Assembly (NCBI GenBank): GCA_024681215.1
Contig: JAILBG010000132.1
Location: forward strand, 1-64,000
DNA: 64,000 bases
Direction: 5' to 3'
Source of the DNA: RUG563 sp024681215
GTDB lineage: Bacteria; Bacillota; Clostridia; Christensenellales; Aristaeellaceae
The translations under genes were made by a program, and so were the position numbers. Below, in pieces: positions 1 through 8,867 of this stretch. Positions within the stretch are counted from its first letter, which is position 1. Every line of letters begins with the position of its first letter. The notes beneath the pieces were generated by a model, which made no database searches, was not told where the DNA came from, and saw only the letters and a list, made by a program, of their open reading frames with translations.

Positions 1-626
1 ACGCAGCGGCCCACGAGGGCGCCCTGGACGCGGGCGGGCATACCGTCGCCGTGCTGGGCAGCGGCCTGGGGCAGCTCTATCCCCCGGAAAACCGGGATCT
101 GGCCAGGCGCATCCTGGAATCCGGCGGCGCCATCGTATCCGAGCTGGCCCCGGACACCCAGCCCCTGCCCTATCACTTTCCCGTGCGCAACCGCATCATT
201 TCCGGGCTCAGCGGCGCGGTGATCCTGATCGAGGCCCGGCAGAAAAGCGGCACCCATTCCACCGTGAACCACGCCCTGGACCAGGGGCGGGAGGTATTCG
301 CCCTGCCAGGCAGCCTGGACGCGCCGGGCAGCGAGCTGCCGCTGCAGCTGCTCAAGGAAGGCGCCCAGATCTGCACCTGCGGCCAGGACGTGCTGTCCTT
401 CATGCGCTGGAAAGCCCCGCCGGCGGCACAGAGCACCTTCCTGCCCGACGAGGAGGAAAGCGACCCCATCCTGCAGGCCCTGGCCCTGGAGGAAAAGACC
501 CTGGAGGAGCTGATCGGGGAAACGGGGATCCCCGCGGCCCAGCTCAGCGCCCAGCTGACTGTGCTTGAGATCAGCGGAAAAATCGAACGCCGTGCCGGCC
601 GGGCCTACGCCCGGACCCGAGCCTGA
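1..626 (+). CDS. dprA: DNA processing protein DprA (5' truncated by window)
   Basis: C-terminal part of DprA/Smf, which loads RecA onto incoming single-stranded DNA during transformation. The frame is open from base 3 and continues upstream of the window; the GTG at 51 is internal, because the residues before it (AAHEGALDAGG, then TVAVLGSG) are typical Rossmann-fold DprA sequence. Further on are the family segments PVRNRIISGLS and EARQKSGTHSTV, followed by a C-terminal winged-helix domain (from about base 455, starting near SDPILQAL). It is followed after 22 bases by topA, the usual clostridial order. Family assignment is firm; only the N-terminal SAM-like region and the first half of the Rossmann fold are missing because of the window edge. 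Confidence 0.93.
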   Translation, partial: AAAHEGALDAGGHTVAVLGSGLGQLYPPENRDLARRILESGGAIVSELAPDTQPLPYHFPVRNRIISGLSGAVILIEARQKSGTHSTVNHALDQGREVFALPGSLDAPGSELPLQLLKEGAQICTCGQDVLSFMRWKAPPAAQSTFLPDEEESDPILQALALEEKTLEELIGETGIPAAQLSAQLTVLEISGKIERRAGRAYARTRA

Positions 627-648
627 GGAGCAATAGGAGGAAACAACC

Positions 649-2772
649 GTGGCAACTGCAACCAAACTGATCATCGTGGAATCCCCTGCGAAAGCCCGCA
701 CCATCGCGAAATTCCTGGGAAGGGGGTACAAGGTGGAGGCCTCCCAGGGCCACGTCCGGGATCTGCCCAAATCCCAGCTGGGGGTGGATGTGGACCAGGA
801 CTTCTCCATGAAGTACATCACCATCCACGGCCGGGGCAAGATCCTGACGAAGATCCGCAAGGAAGCCAAGAACGCGTCAAAGATCTTCCTGGCCACGGAC
901 CCTGACCGGGAGGGCGAGGCCATCTCCTGGCATCTGGCCCAGACCCTGGATATGGACGTGACGGCCCCCTGCCGCATCGAATTCCACGAGATCACGCAGA
1001 AGGCAGTCCAGGCCGCGCTGCAGCATCCCCGGGCCATTGACCTGAACCGGGTGGACGCCCAGCAGGCCCGCCGGGCCCTGGATCGGCTGGTGGGCTACAA
1101 GATCAGCCCGCTGCTGTGGGCCAAGGTGAAAAAGGGCCTGTCCGCCGGACGGGTGCAGAGCGTGGCCACCCGCCTGGTGGTGGACCGGGAGCAGGACATC
1201 GAGGATTTCATCCCCGAGGAATTCTGGGACGTGAGCGTGAACGCCCTGCTGCCCAGCGCCCGGGGACGGAAGACCACCTTCGCCCTGCACCTGCAGACCC
1301 TGGACGGCCAGAAGGCCGAGCTGCATAACGAGCAGGAGGCCCTGGAAGCCCGCCGCCGGGTGGAAAACGCCCGCTTCGCCGTGTACGGCGTCAAATACGG
1401 GGAAAAACGCAAGCTGCCCGCGCCCCCCTTCACCACCTCCTCCCTGCAGCAGGAGGCGGGCCGCAAGCTGAATTTCACCACCCAGAAAACCATGCAGGTG
1501 GTGCAGCAGCTCTACGAAGGGGTGGACCTGGAAAACGAGGGCACCCAGGGCATCGTCACCTACATCCGCACCGACAGCGTGCGTATTTCCGACGAGGCTC
1601 TTTCCGCCGTCCGCGCCTATATCCCGGAGCGGTTCGGCGAGCAGTATCTGCCCGAAGTCCCCAACGAATTCAAGGGCCGCCGCAACGCCCAGGACGCCCA
1701 TGAGGCCATCCGCCCCACGGACGTGATGCGCACCCCCGAATCCATCAAATCCTCCCTGACGAAGGAGCAGTTCCAGCTCTACCGCCTCATTTATTCCCGC
1801 TTCCTGGCCAGCCAGATGAAGCCCGCCCTTTACGATACCATGACCATGGACGTCTGCGGCGACGGCGTGGGGCTGCGCTTCTACGGCGAGCACAAGCGCT
1901 TCGCCGGGTTCACCAGCGTATACGAGGAAAGCACGGACGAGGTGCAGGAAGCCGCGGAAACCACCCTGCCGCCCTTCAAGGAAGGCGACCCCGTCACCGT
2001 GGAATCCGTGGACGCGCAGCAGCATTTCACCCAGCCCCCCGCCCGCTATACCGAGGCCAGCCTGGTCAAGACTCTGGAAGAAAAGGGCATCGGCCGGCCC
2101 TCCACCTACGCCCCCACCATCACCACCATCATCGCCCGGGGCTACGTGATGCGGGAAAACAAGCGCCTCTTCCCCACGGAGCTGGGCAGGATGATCACCG
2201 CCATGATGACCGAGTATTTCGGCCCCATCATGGATACCGAATTCACCGCCGGGCTGGAGGATCAGCTGGACGAGGTGGAGGAAGGCAAGGAAAACTGGCA
2301 TCAGGTGCTGCGGGATTTCTACCCGCCCTTTGAAAAGATGCTGGTCAGCGCCGAGGAGCAGATCGAAAAGGTGGAGATCAAGGACGAGCCCAGCGACGTG
2401 ATCTGCGATAAATGCGGCGCCCAGATGGTCTACCGGGTGGGGCGCTTCGGCCGCTTCCTGGCCTGCCCCAATTTCCCGGACTGCCGCAATACCAAGCCCA
2501 TCCTGAACTACATCGACGCCAAATGCCCCCAGTGCGGCGGGCGGCTGCTGGAAAAGACCAGCCGGAAGATGCGCAAGTTCTACGGCTGCGAGCATTATCC
2601 CGAGTGCGATTTCGTGTCCTGGGAAATGCCCGTCAACGAAAAATGCGAGAAGTGCGGCAGCTACATGACGCTCAAGCGCTCCCGCAAGGGTGAAGTCTGG
2701 CACATGTGCAGCAATGAAAAGTGCCGCCACCGGGTGGAGGTCAAGGGCCCGGAAGGCGGGGAGGAAGCATGA
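649..2772 (+). CDS. topA: DNA topoisomerase I
   Basis: Type IA topoisomerase of 707 residues that relaxes negative supercoils. The Toprim domain is at the N terminus (IVESPAKARTIAKFLG; DPDREGEAISWH), the catalytic tyrosine is in TYIRTDS at about residue 305, and the C terminus has three four-cysteine zinc fingers (CDKCGAQ, CPQCGGR and CEKCGSY starts, about residues 587-700). The length is normal for Clostridia. The start is GTG at 649, with an AGGAGG ribosome binding site at 636-641. The stop overlaps the trmFO start by four bases (ATGA at 2769-2772), so the two are translationally coupled. Confidence 0.98.
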   Translation: MATATKLIIVESPAKARTIAKFLGRGYKVEASQGHVRDLPKSQLGVDVDQDFSMKYITIHGRGKILTKIRKEAKNASKIFLATDPDREGEAISWHLAQTLDMDVTAPCRIEFHEITQKAVQAALQHPRAIDLNRVDAQQARRALDRLVGYKISPLLWAKVKKGLSAGRVQSVATRLVVDREQDIEDFIPEEFWDVSVNALLPSARGRKTTFALHLQTLDGQKAELHNEQEALEARRRVENARFAVYGVKYGEKRKLPAPPFTTSSLQQEAGRKLNFTTQKTMQVVQQLYEGVDLENEGTQGIVTYIRTDSVRISDEALSAVRAYIPERFGEQYLPEVPNEFKGRRNAQDAHEAIRPTDVMRTPESIKSSLTKEQFQLYRLIYSRFLASQMKPALYDTMTMDVCGDGVGLRFYGEHKRFAGFTSVYEESTDEVQEAAETTLPPFKEGDPVTVESVDAQQHFTQPPARYTEASLVKTLEEKGIGRPSTYAPTITTIIARGYVMRENKRLFPTELGRMITAMMTEYFGPIMDTEFTAGLEDQLDEVEEGKENWHQVLRDFYPPFEKMLVSAEEQIEKVEIKDEPSDVICDKCGAQMVYRVGRFGRFLACPNFPDCRNTKPILNYIDAKCPQCGGRLLEKTSRKMRKFYGCEHYPECDFVSWEMPVNEKCEKCGSYMTLKRSRKGEVWHMCSNEKCRHRVEVKGPEGGEEA

Positions 2773-4067
2773 AAATCACCGTGGTGGGCGCGGGACTGGC
2801 GGGCTGCGAGGCCGCCTGGCAGATCGCAAAGCGCGGCGTCCCCGTCGCCCTGATCGAGCAGAAGCCCCGGCACATGAGCCCGGCCCATCATTCCCCCCTG
2901 TTCGCGGAGCTGGTGTGCTCCAATTCCCTGCGGTCCGACAGGACGGTGAACGCCGTGGGGCTGCTGAAGGAAGAAATGCGGCGGATGGATTCCCTGGTGC
3001 TCCGGGCGGCGGACCGGGCGCGGGTGCCAGCCGGGGGCGCTCTGGCGGTGGACCGGGAGCAGTTTTCCGCTTTCATTACGGACGCCCTGCGCAGCCATCC
3101 CCTGGTGACGGTGGAGGAAAAGGAAGCCACGCAGATTCCCGACGGCCCCGCCGTGATCGCCACCGGGCCGCTGACCTCGGACGCCATGGCGGCGGCCATT
3201 TCCGCGATGCCCGAAGTGCGCACCCTGAATTTTTACGACGCCGCCGCCCCCATCGTCACCGCGGAATCCCTGGATATGAGCAAGGTTTACCGCGCTTCCC
3301 GCTATGGCCGGGGGGACGATTACCTGAACTGCCCCCTGTCCGAAGGGGAATACCACGCCTTCGTGGACGCGCTGCTCTCCGCGGAGACCGCCCCGGTCCA
3401 CGGCTTTGAGGAAACGAAGGTGTTCGAGGGCTGCATGCCGGTGGAATCCATGGCCAGGCGCGGGCGCATGGTGCTGGCCTTCGGGCCGCTCAAGCCCGTG
3501 GGCCTGCCCGATCCCCGCACCGGGCGAGAGCCCTTCGCCGTGGTGCAGCTGCGCCAGGACGACGCCGCCGGGACGCTGTATAACCTGGTGGGGTTCCAGA
3601 CCCGGCTGAAATTCCCGGAGCAGAAGCGGGTGTTCGGCCTGATCCCGGGCCTTCAGCACGCGGAATTCGCCCGCTTCGGCGTCATGCACCGCAACACCTT
3701 CCTCAACAGCCCCGGCCTGCTGGATCATCACTATCAGATGATCGCCCGGCCCGGCCTGTACTTTGCCGGGCAGATGACCGGGGTGGAGGGCTATGTGGAG
3801 TCCGCCGCCAGCGGGCTGGTGGCGGGCGTCTGCGCCGCATTGCAGCAGCTGGGCCGGGAATCGCCCGATTTTCCCCGCGCCACCGCCCTGGGCGCCCTGG
3901 CGCATTACGTGGCTGCGGACAACCGGAATTTCCAGCCCATGAACGTCACCTTCGGCATCATGGAGGGATGGCCGGACCGGGTGCGGGGCGGCAAGCAGGC
4001 AAAATACGAAAAAATCGCCCAGCGGGCGCTGGAAACCGTTGAAATGCTGAAGCGGCAGATCAACTGA
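2769..4067 (+). CDS. trmFO: methylenetetrahydrofolate-tRNA-(uracil-5-)-methyltransferase TrmFO
   Basis: Flavoprotein that makes ribothymidine at position 54 of tRNA using methylene-tetrahydrofolate and FADH2, the Gram-positive alternative to TrmA. The N terminus is a dinucleotide-binding motif (VVGAGLAGCEAAW); conserved segments include CSNSLRSD, EGCMPVESMARRG and GQMTGVEGYVESAASG. The protein has 432 residues. I take ATG 2769, which overlaps the topA stop as ATGA; a longer open frame begins at 2721 but lies inside topA and lacks a ribosome site. Its position between topA and hslV matches many Firmicutes. Confidence 0.97.
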   Translation: MKITVVGAGLAGCEAAWQIAKRGVPVALIEQKPRHMSPAHHSPLFAELVCSNSLRSDRTVNAVGLLKEEMRRMDSLVLRAADRARVPAGGALAVDREQFSAFITDALRSHPLVTVEEKEATQIPDGPAVIATGPLTSDAMAAAISAMPEVRTLNFYDAAAPIVTAESLDMSKVYRASRYGRGDDYLNCPLSEGEYHAFVDALLSAETAPVHGFEETKVFEGCMPVESMARRGRMVLAFGPLKPVGLPDPRTGREPFAVVQLRQDDAAGTLYNLVGFQTRLKFPEQKRVFGLIPGLQHAEFARFGVMHRNTFLNSPGLLDHHYQMIARPGLYFAGQMTGVEGYVESAASGLVAGVCAALQQLGRESPDFPRATALGALAHYVAADNRNFQPMNVTFGIMEGWPDRVRGGKQAKYEKIAQRALETVEMLKRQIN

Positions 4068-4088
4068 ACCGATACGGAGGATACGCAC

Positions 4089-4622
4089 ATGACCATGAAG
4101 GGAACCACCATCTGCGCCGTCAGAAAGGACGGCCACATCGCCATCGCCGGGGACGGCCAGGTGACCATGGGCGAACACACCATTTTCAAGGGCACCGCGA
4201 AAAAGGTGCGCCGGATCTACAACGATTCGGTGGTAACGGGCTTCGCCGGGTCCGTGGCGGACGCGTTCACCCTGTGCGAACGGTTTGAGGACAAGCTGAC
4301 CCAGTGCGGCGGCAACCTGGAGCGCGCCGCCGTAATGCTGGCCCAGGACTGGCGGGGCGACAAGGGGCTGCGCCAGCTGGAAGCCATGCTGATCGTGGCG
4401 GACAAAAACGGCATGCTGATCGTCAGCGGCACCGGCGAGGTCATCGATCCGGACGACGGCGTGGCGGCCATCGGTTCCGGCGGCAATTACGCCCTGGCCG
4501 CGGCCCGGGCCCTTGTGCAGAACACCGATCTGTCCGCCAGGGAGATCGCGGAAAAGGCGCTGCACATCGCCGCCTCCATCTGCGTTTACACCAACGACAA
4601 CATCATCGTGGAGGAGGTGTGA
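4089..4622 (+). CDS. hslV: ATP-dependent protease HslV (ClpQ) peptidase subunit
   Basis: Threonine peptidase that forms the dodecameric core of the HslUV proteasome-like complex. Recognised from TTICAVRKDG, GDGQVTMG, GFAGSVADAFTL and AIGSGGNYALAAARAL. The catalytic threonine should be the first T of TTICAV. With the ATG at 4089 this leaves a five-residue propeptide (MTMKG); the ATG at 4095 would leave MKG. GATACGGAGGAT at 4071-4082 is the ribosome site. hslU follows after three bases, so both subunits are co-expressed. Confidence 0.97.
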   Translation: MTMKGTTICAVRKDGHIAIAGDGQVTMGEHTIFKGTAKKVRRIYNDSVVTGFAGSVADAFTLCERFEDKLTQCGGNLERAAVMLAQDWRGDKGLRQLEAMLIVADKNGMLIVSGTGEVIDPDDGVAAIGSGGNYALAAARALVQNTDLSAREIAEKALHIAASICVYTNDNIIVEEV

Positions 4623-4625
4623 TCC

Positions 4626-6029
4626 ATGAGCGAAATGAAAACGCTGCAATCGGCGAGGCACGCCGAGCTGACCCCCCGGGAAGTGGTGCGGGAGCTGGAC
4701 CGCTACATCATCGGCCAGGATGAGGCCAAGCGCGCCGTGGCCATCGCCCTGCGCAACCGCTACCGCCGCAGCCAGCTGCCGGAAAAGATGCGGGAGGAGA
4801 TCTATCCCAAAAATATCCTGATGATCGGCCCCACAGGCTGCGGAAAGACCGAGATCGCCCGCCGCCTGGCCAAGCTGGTGAACGCCCCCTTCATCAAGGT
4901 GGAGGCCACCAAATTCACAGAAGTCGGCTACGTGGGCCGGGATGTGGAATCCATCATCCGGGACCTGATGGAGAACGCCGTGCGCATGGTGAAGGACGAG
5001 CACGCCGCCCGGGTGCGCACCCGCGCCCAGGTGCTGGCGGAAGACCGGCTGGTATCGCTGCTGATCCATCCGGCCAAGAAAGCCAATCCGAACGCGAACC
5101 CCCTGGATTTCATCCTGGGCAAGAAAACCGAGCCCGAGCCCTCCGAGGAAGAAAAGACCGAGATCAGCCGCCGGCGCGAGGAGGTGCGGCAGCAGCTGCG
5201 CTCCGGCGCGCTGGAAAACCACGAGATCGAAGTGGAGGTGGAGGAGGCCGCCCCGCAGCTGGAGGTGGGCGGCGCGTCCATCAGCATCGGGGATATGATG
5301 GGGGGCCTGATGCCCAAGCGCAAAAAGCTGCGGCATGTGAAGATCAAAGAAGCCCGGGAGATCCTGACCCAGGAGGAATCCCAAAAGCTCATCGACGAGG
5401 ACGCGGTCAAGGAGGAAGCCCTCCGGCGCTGCGAGCAGAGCGGCATCGTGTTCCTGGACGAGATCGACAAGATCGCCGGCCGGGGCGGCACGGGCCACGG
5501 GCCGGACGTGAGCCGGGAAGGCGTGCAGCGGGATATCCTGCCCATCGTGGAGGGCAGCACCGTCAATACCAAGTACGGCCCCGTCCGCACGGATTTCATG
5601 CTGTTCATCGGCGCCGGCGCCTTCCACGTGGCGAAGGTGACGGATCTGATCCCCGAACTGCAGGGCCGCTTCCCCGTGCACGTGAACCTGAAATCACTCA
5701 CCCAGGAGGATTTCGTGGCCATCCTGACGAAAACGGACAACGCCGTTACCCGCCAGTACGCCGCGCTCCTGGAAGTGGACAAGGTGCACCTGACCTTCGA
5801 GGAGGATGCCCTGAAGGAGATCGCCCGCATCGCCATGCTTTCCAACGAGGCCGGCGAGGACATCGGCGCCCGGCGGCTCCACGCGGTGTTTGAGGAGCTG
5901 CTGGAGGACGTTTCCTTCAACGCCGGCGGCGACAGCATGCCCGACGTATACCTGGCCATCACCGCCGATTACGTGAAGGAGCATCTCAAGGCCGCCAAAG
6001 AGCTGGATATGCGCCGGTACATTCTGTAA
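4626..6029 (+). CDS. hslU: ATP-dependent protease ATPase subunit HslU (ClpY)
   Basis: AAA+ unfoldase that feeds substrates to HslV. It has 467 residues. The Walker A motif GPTGCGKT is at residues 68-75, the Walker B region FLDEIDKI is near residue 276, and the acidic I-domain lies between them (about residues 110-240). The C terminus ends RRYIL, the tail that docks into HslV in this family. The gene sits three bases after hslV. The next gene, cmk, starts 18 bases downstream with its own GAGGGGGG ribosome site. Confidence 0.98.
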   Translation: MSEMKTLQSARHAELTPREVVRELDRYIIGQDEAKRAVAIALRNRYRRSQLPEKMREEIYPKNILMIGPTGCGKTEIARRLAKLVNAPFIKVEATKFTEVGYVGRDVESIIRDLMENAVRMVKDEHAARVRTRAQVLAEDRLVSLLIHPAKKANPNANPLDFILGKKTEPEPSEEEKTEISRRREEVRQQLRSGALENHEIEVEVEEAAPQLEVGGASISIGDMMGGLMPKRKKLRHVKIKEAREILTQEESQKLIDEDAVKEEALRRCEQSGIVFLDEIDKIAGRGGTGHGPDVSREGVQRDILPIVEGSTVNTKYGPVRTDFMLFIGAGAFHVAKVTDLIPELQGRFPVHVNLKSLTQEDFVAILTKTDNAVTRQYAALLEVDKVHLTFEEDALKEIARIAMLSNEAGEDIGARRLHAVFEELLEDVSFNAGGDSMPDVYLAITADYVKEHLKAAKELDMRRYIL

Positions 6030-6047
6030 AAAGAGGGGGGCTTATCA

Positions 6048-6719
6048 ATGCCATTGACCATCGCCATCGACGGGCCCGTGGGCGCGGGCAAATCCACCAT
6101 TTCCGACGTGGTGGCAAAACGCCTGGGCATCCTGCATCTGGATACCGGCGCCATGTACCGGGCCGTAGGGCTGTATATGCTGGATCACCAGGTGGATATC
6201 CGGGATGAAAAGGCCGTATCCGGCCTGTGCGAACAGGGGCTGGTGCAGGTGGACGCCCGGTACGAGGGCGACGCCCAGCGCACGCTGCTCAACGGGCAGG
6301 ACGTGACGGCCCGCCTCCGCACCCAGGAAGTGGGCGGCGCGGCGTCGGCGGTATCCCGCTATCCGGCGGTGCGCCGGATGCTGGTGCGCCGGCAGCAGGA
6401 AATGGCCCGGCAGCAGCCCATGCTGCTGGACGGCCGGGACATCGGCACCGTGGTGCTCAAAGACGCCACGGTGAAGATATACCTCACCGCCTCCCCCGAG
6501 GCCCGGGCGAAGCGCCGCATGCTGCAGCTGCGGGAAAAGGGCGATCAGACGCCGTTTGAGGAGATCCTTGAGGAGGTCAACGCCCGGGACTGGCAGGACA
6601 TGCACCGGGAAACCGATCCCCTGCGCCAGGCGGAGGACGCCGTGCTGGTGGATTCCTCCGATCTGGACTTTGACGAAACGGTGAACGCCATTCTTTCCTT
6701 GGTGGAGGCAAAGCAATGA
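6048..6719 (+). CDS. cmk: cytidylate kinase
   Basis: Transfers phosphate from ATP to CMP or dCMP. The 223-residue protein has the P-loop IDGPVGAGKST near the N terminus, the CMP-binding segment LDTGAMYRAVG, the DGRDIGTVV motif and the lid segment with RAKRRMLQLREKG. The length is normal for the bacterial family. The stop overlaps the start of the acyltransferase gene (ATGA, 6716-6719), as in many Clostridia where cmk and plsC are paired. Confidence 0.96.
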   Translation: MPLTIAIDGPVGAGKSTISDVVAKRLGILHLDTGAMYRAVGLYMLDHQVDIRDEKAVSGLCEQGLVQVDARYEGDAQRTLLNGQDVTARLRTQEVGGAASAVSRYPAVRRMLVRRQQEMARQQPMLLDGRDIGTVVLKDATVKIYLTASPEARAKRRMLQLREKGDQTPFEEILEEVNARDWQDMHRETDPLRQAEDAVLVDSSDLDFDETVNAILSLVEAKQ

Positions 6720-7378
6720 GCACGGCGGAAAACAAGAAAACGGAAAAAAAGCCCGTATCTCCCGAAAAGGAGCGCACGTTCTTCTATACCGCGGCCCGCT
6801 TTCTGGCGGCGGTATTGTTCGACGTGCTGTTCCCCCTGCGGTATCACAACACGGAAAGGTATCAGCTCGACGCGCCCTTCATCGCCATGTCCAACCATCA
6901 GACCTGGCTGGACCCCCTGATCCTGGCCAAGCCCTGCAAAAAATACGAGCTGCGGTTCGTGGGCAAAAAGGAACTGGTGAAGAACAGGTTCGCCAAATGG
7001 GTGCTGGGCAAAATGCACATGATCACCGTGGACCGGCACAATACCGATATGGCCGCCATGCGCCAGATCAGCCGGGTGCTCAAGGACGGCTACGTGCTGG
7101 GCATCTTCCCCGAGGGCACCCGCCATTTGCCGGACCTGATGAGCGAGATCGAATCCGGCACCGCTTTCATGGCCCTGCGGGCCAACGTGCCGCTGCTGCC
7201 GGTGTTCATCGACGGGAAGCCCAGATTCCTGCGCCTGCGCCACGTGTACGTGGGCGAGCCCATCGATATTTCCGATCTGAGGGAGCAGGGCTACGACGCC
7301 GCGGTGGTGGAGCAGGTGAACGAGCGCATCCGCTCCACCTTCCTGGCCATGCGCGCCCAGGCCCACGGCGAAAAATAA
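6716..7378 (+). CDS. plsC: 1-acyl-sn-glycerol-3-phosphate acyltransferase family protein
   Basis: Membrane-associated acyltransferase predicted to acylate lysophosphatidic acid to phosphatidic acid. The protein has 220 residues. The catalytic HX4D box is at H61 to D66 (NHQTWLDP), and the substrate motif FPEGTRHLP is near residue 131. One hydrophobic segment (about residues 25-42) precedes the catalytic block. It is translationally coupled to cmk. The PlsC family is large, so the exact acceptor lipid is inferred. Confidence 0.88.
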   Translation: MSTAENKKTEKKPVSPEKERTFFYTAARFLAAVLFDVLFPLRYHNTERYQLDAPFIAMSNHQTWLDPLILAKPCKKYELRFVGKKELVKNRFAKWVLGKMHMITVDRHNTDMAAMRQISRVLKDGYVLGIFPEGTRHLPDLMSEIESGTAFMALRANVPLLPVFIDGKPRFLRLRHVYVGEPIDISDLREQGYDAAVVEQVNERIRSTFLAMRAQAHGEK

Positions 7379-7388
7379 AGGAGGCCCC

Positions 7389-7865
7389 ATGGCATATTCG
7401 ATCCGCCGGGCGGCCCGGGCCGATATCCCCCGGCTGCTGGAGCTGCTCACGCAGGTGGACATGGTGCACCATCGGGTCCGGCCCGATCTGTTCCGCGGCC
7501 CGGCCACCAAGTATTCCGCCGCGGAGCTGGAGCACCTGCTCCGGGACGACGCCCACGCGGTTTTCGTCTGCACGGAGGAGGACGGCCGGGTGCTGGGCCA
7601 CGCCTTCTTCGAATTCCGTCAGATCACGGATTCCGCGGTGCTTGCTCCCGTGCGCACCCTGTATATCGACGATATCTGCGTGGACGAAGCCTGCCGCGGC
7701 CGGGGCGCAGGCAAGGCGCTGTACCGCGCCGCCCTCGCCCTCGCCCGGGAAACGGGCTGCCATAACGTGACGCTGAACGTATGGGCCTTCAACGAAAGCG
7801 CCCTGCGCTTCTACGAATCCTGCGGCATGAAGCCCCAGAAGATCGGCATGGAAACGGTTTTATAA
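7389..7865 (+). CDS. GNAT family N-acetyltransferase
   Basis: A 158-residue single-domain acetyltransferase. The acetyl-CoA binding signature is VDEACRGRGAGKALYRAAL, followed by the typical C-terminal segment NESALRFYESCGM. A ribosome site (AAAGGAGG, 7377-7384) precedes ATG 7389. It is the last gene of the housekeeping run; a strong double-hairpin terminator starts six bases after its stop. The substrate cannot be predicted from sequence. Confidence 0.85.
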   Translation: MAYSIRRAARADIPRLLELLTQVDMVHHRVRPDLFRGPATKYSAAELEHLLRDDAHAVFVCTEEDGRVLGHAFFEFRQITDSAVLAPVRTLYIDDICVDEACRGRGAGKALYRAALALARETGCHNVTLNVWAFNESALRFYESCGMKPQKIGMETVL

Positions 7866-7870
7866 TTCAT

Positions 7871-7951
7871 GTGGGGGGAACCGCTCTTTGGAGCCAAAGA
7901 GCGGTTCCCCCCACACCCCCTTCCGAGAAAGCATTCTGGGAGGGGGTTTTT
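7871..7951 (+). terminator. double-hairpin terminator built on an interspersed repeat
   Basis: Two hairpins follow the GNAT gene. The first is a perfect 19-bp stem (7871-7889 with 7896-7914) and a six-base loop. The second pairs 7915-7924 with 7938-7947 (one G-T pair) and is followed directly by TTTTT. The second is a standard intrinsic terminator. The first half and the CCCCCTTCCG stretch recur in degenerate form at 37322-37383 on the other strand. Confidence 0.85.
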
Positions 7952-7954
7952 ATG

Positions 7955-8258
7955 GTATCATACTGATTTTCGTCGGAGAGCTTCTTGGTAAAGGACGAAA
8001 TGAGAATAAAGCGCCGTTTCCGGGCTGTGCGCAAAGCGCACAGTAAAAGCCGGGCAGCAGATCGAAAATGAATTCATTCATTTTCCGGTCTGCCGTCCGG
8101 CTTTTCTTTACCCGGAAGCTCGCTTGGCGTTTTTTCGCGCTTCAGGCGCATATTTTTTGTTTCTTTGTTCAAGCCGGTTCGCCGGAATGGGTCCAGGGTG
8201 CGATGCACCCTGGCGCGGGTTTCAGGGCCGCGGAGGCCCTGACAATCCTCCCTCGGTC
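7955..8258. repeat. palindrome-rich extragenic block, no gene
   Basis: No supportable coding sequence lies in these 300 bases between two converging operons. The block holds several exact or near-exact inverted repeats: 8025-8032 with 8036-8043; a long imperfect stem spanning 8045-8105; 8193-8201 with 8205-8213; and 8222-8229 with 8235-8242. The arrangement resembles extragenic palindromic repeats, and comparable clustering is seen at 47880-48126. An open frame through the block on the minus strand is judged spurious. Confidence 0.6.
8045..8105. terminator. probable bidirectional terminator hairpin
   Basis: A long imperfect stem of about 25 bp (AGCCGG arm from 8048, complementary arm ending 8102) is centred on GAATTC, flanked by AAAA on the left and TTTT on the right. 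It lies between two converging transcription units and could end transcription in both directions, chiefly of the minus-strand phosphoribosyltransferase gene. Confidence 0.6.
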
Positions 8259-8819
8259 TCAGGCTTTTTCCGTTCCGTCGGGGTTGAACAGGGGCAGCTT
8301 CTCCAGGTAGATGATGTCGTCCCGTTCGGTGGCGTCGCCCTCGGCCAGGATGGCCATTTTGCCCACGATGTTGCCCCCCGCCTGCTTCACCAGCTCCTCC
8401 ACGGCCCGGAGGGATTCGCCGGTGGAGATCACGTCGTCCACGATCAGCACCCGGCGGCCGCGCATGAAGTCCGCGTCCTCCTGGTCGATGCACAGGGTCT
8501 GCTCCTTGGCGGTGGTGATGGAATTCACCTTCACGGTGAACACGTTCTTCATATACAGCTTGGGCACCTTCCGAGCGATCAGATACCGGTTGGTGCCGGC
8601 CTGGCGGGCCATTTCATAGGCCAGGGGGATGCCCTTCGCCTCGGCGGTGATCAGGATGTCGTATTCCGGCGCCTTTTTCAGCAGTTCCCGGGCGCAGGCC
8701 TGCGTCAGCTCCACGTCCCCGAAAATCACGAAGCCGGCGATATACAGTTCGTCGTTCACCCGGCACAATGTCAGATCCCTCTTCAGCCCCGCCACATGCA
8801 AAGGATACGTCATGCTCAT
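8259..8819 (-). CDS. adenine phosphoribosyltransferase-like purine PRTase
   Basis: Type I phosphoribosyltransferase of 186 residues, most like the Apt/Xpt group that salvages purine bases with PRPP. The PRPP-binding motif is VLIVDDVISTGES (about residues 124-136), and the ITAEAKGIPLA segment corresponds to the Apt GPEARGF region. An open frame begins with TTG at 8840, but ATG 8819 (MSMTYPL) has better spacing from the purine-rich leader. A consensus promoter lies at 8868-8897. The base used, adenine or xanthine, is not decided by the motifs I can see, so no symbol is given. Confidence 0.75.
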   Translation of the reverse strand: MSMTYPLHVAGLKRDLTLCRVNDELYIAGFVIFGDVELTQACARELLKKAPEYDILITAEAKGIPLAYEMARQAGTNRYLIARKVPKLYMKNVFTVKVNSITTAKEQTLCIDQEDADFMRGRRVLIVDDVISTGESLRAVEELVKQAGGNIVGKMAILAEGDATERDDIIYLEKLPLFNPDGTEKA

Positions 8820-8867
8820 TGCTTCTCGCTTCTTTCCCAATTTTATTGTAACAGTTCGTTACCGTTT

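Noticed and set aside
877..2730. Open frame of over 600 codons antisense to topA
   Set aside because: topA is certain from its motifs; the antisense frame has no recognisable domain.
2661..5681. Open frame of about 1000 codons on the minus strand opposite trmFO, hslV and hslU
   Set aside because: It is antisense to three well-recognised genes, rich in His/Gly/Leu of the kind produced by reading GC-rich codons backwards, and has no family motif or ribosome site.
7781..7966. Short plus-strand frame across the GNAT 3' end and the terminator hairpins
   Set aside because: It overlaps the GNAT gene in another frame and runs through terminator repeats; no ribosome site.
8074..8493. Minus-strand frame through the palindromic block at 7955-8258
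   Set aside because: Overlaps the phosphoribosyltransferase gene in another frame and translates extragenic repeats.
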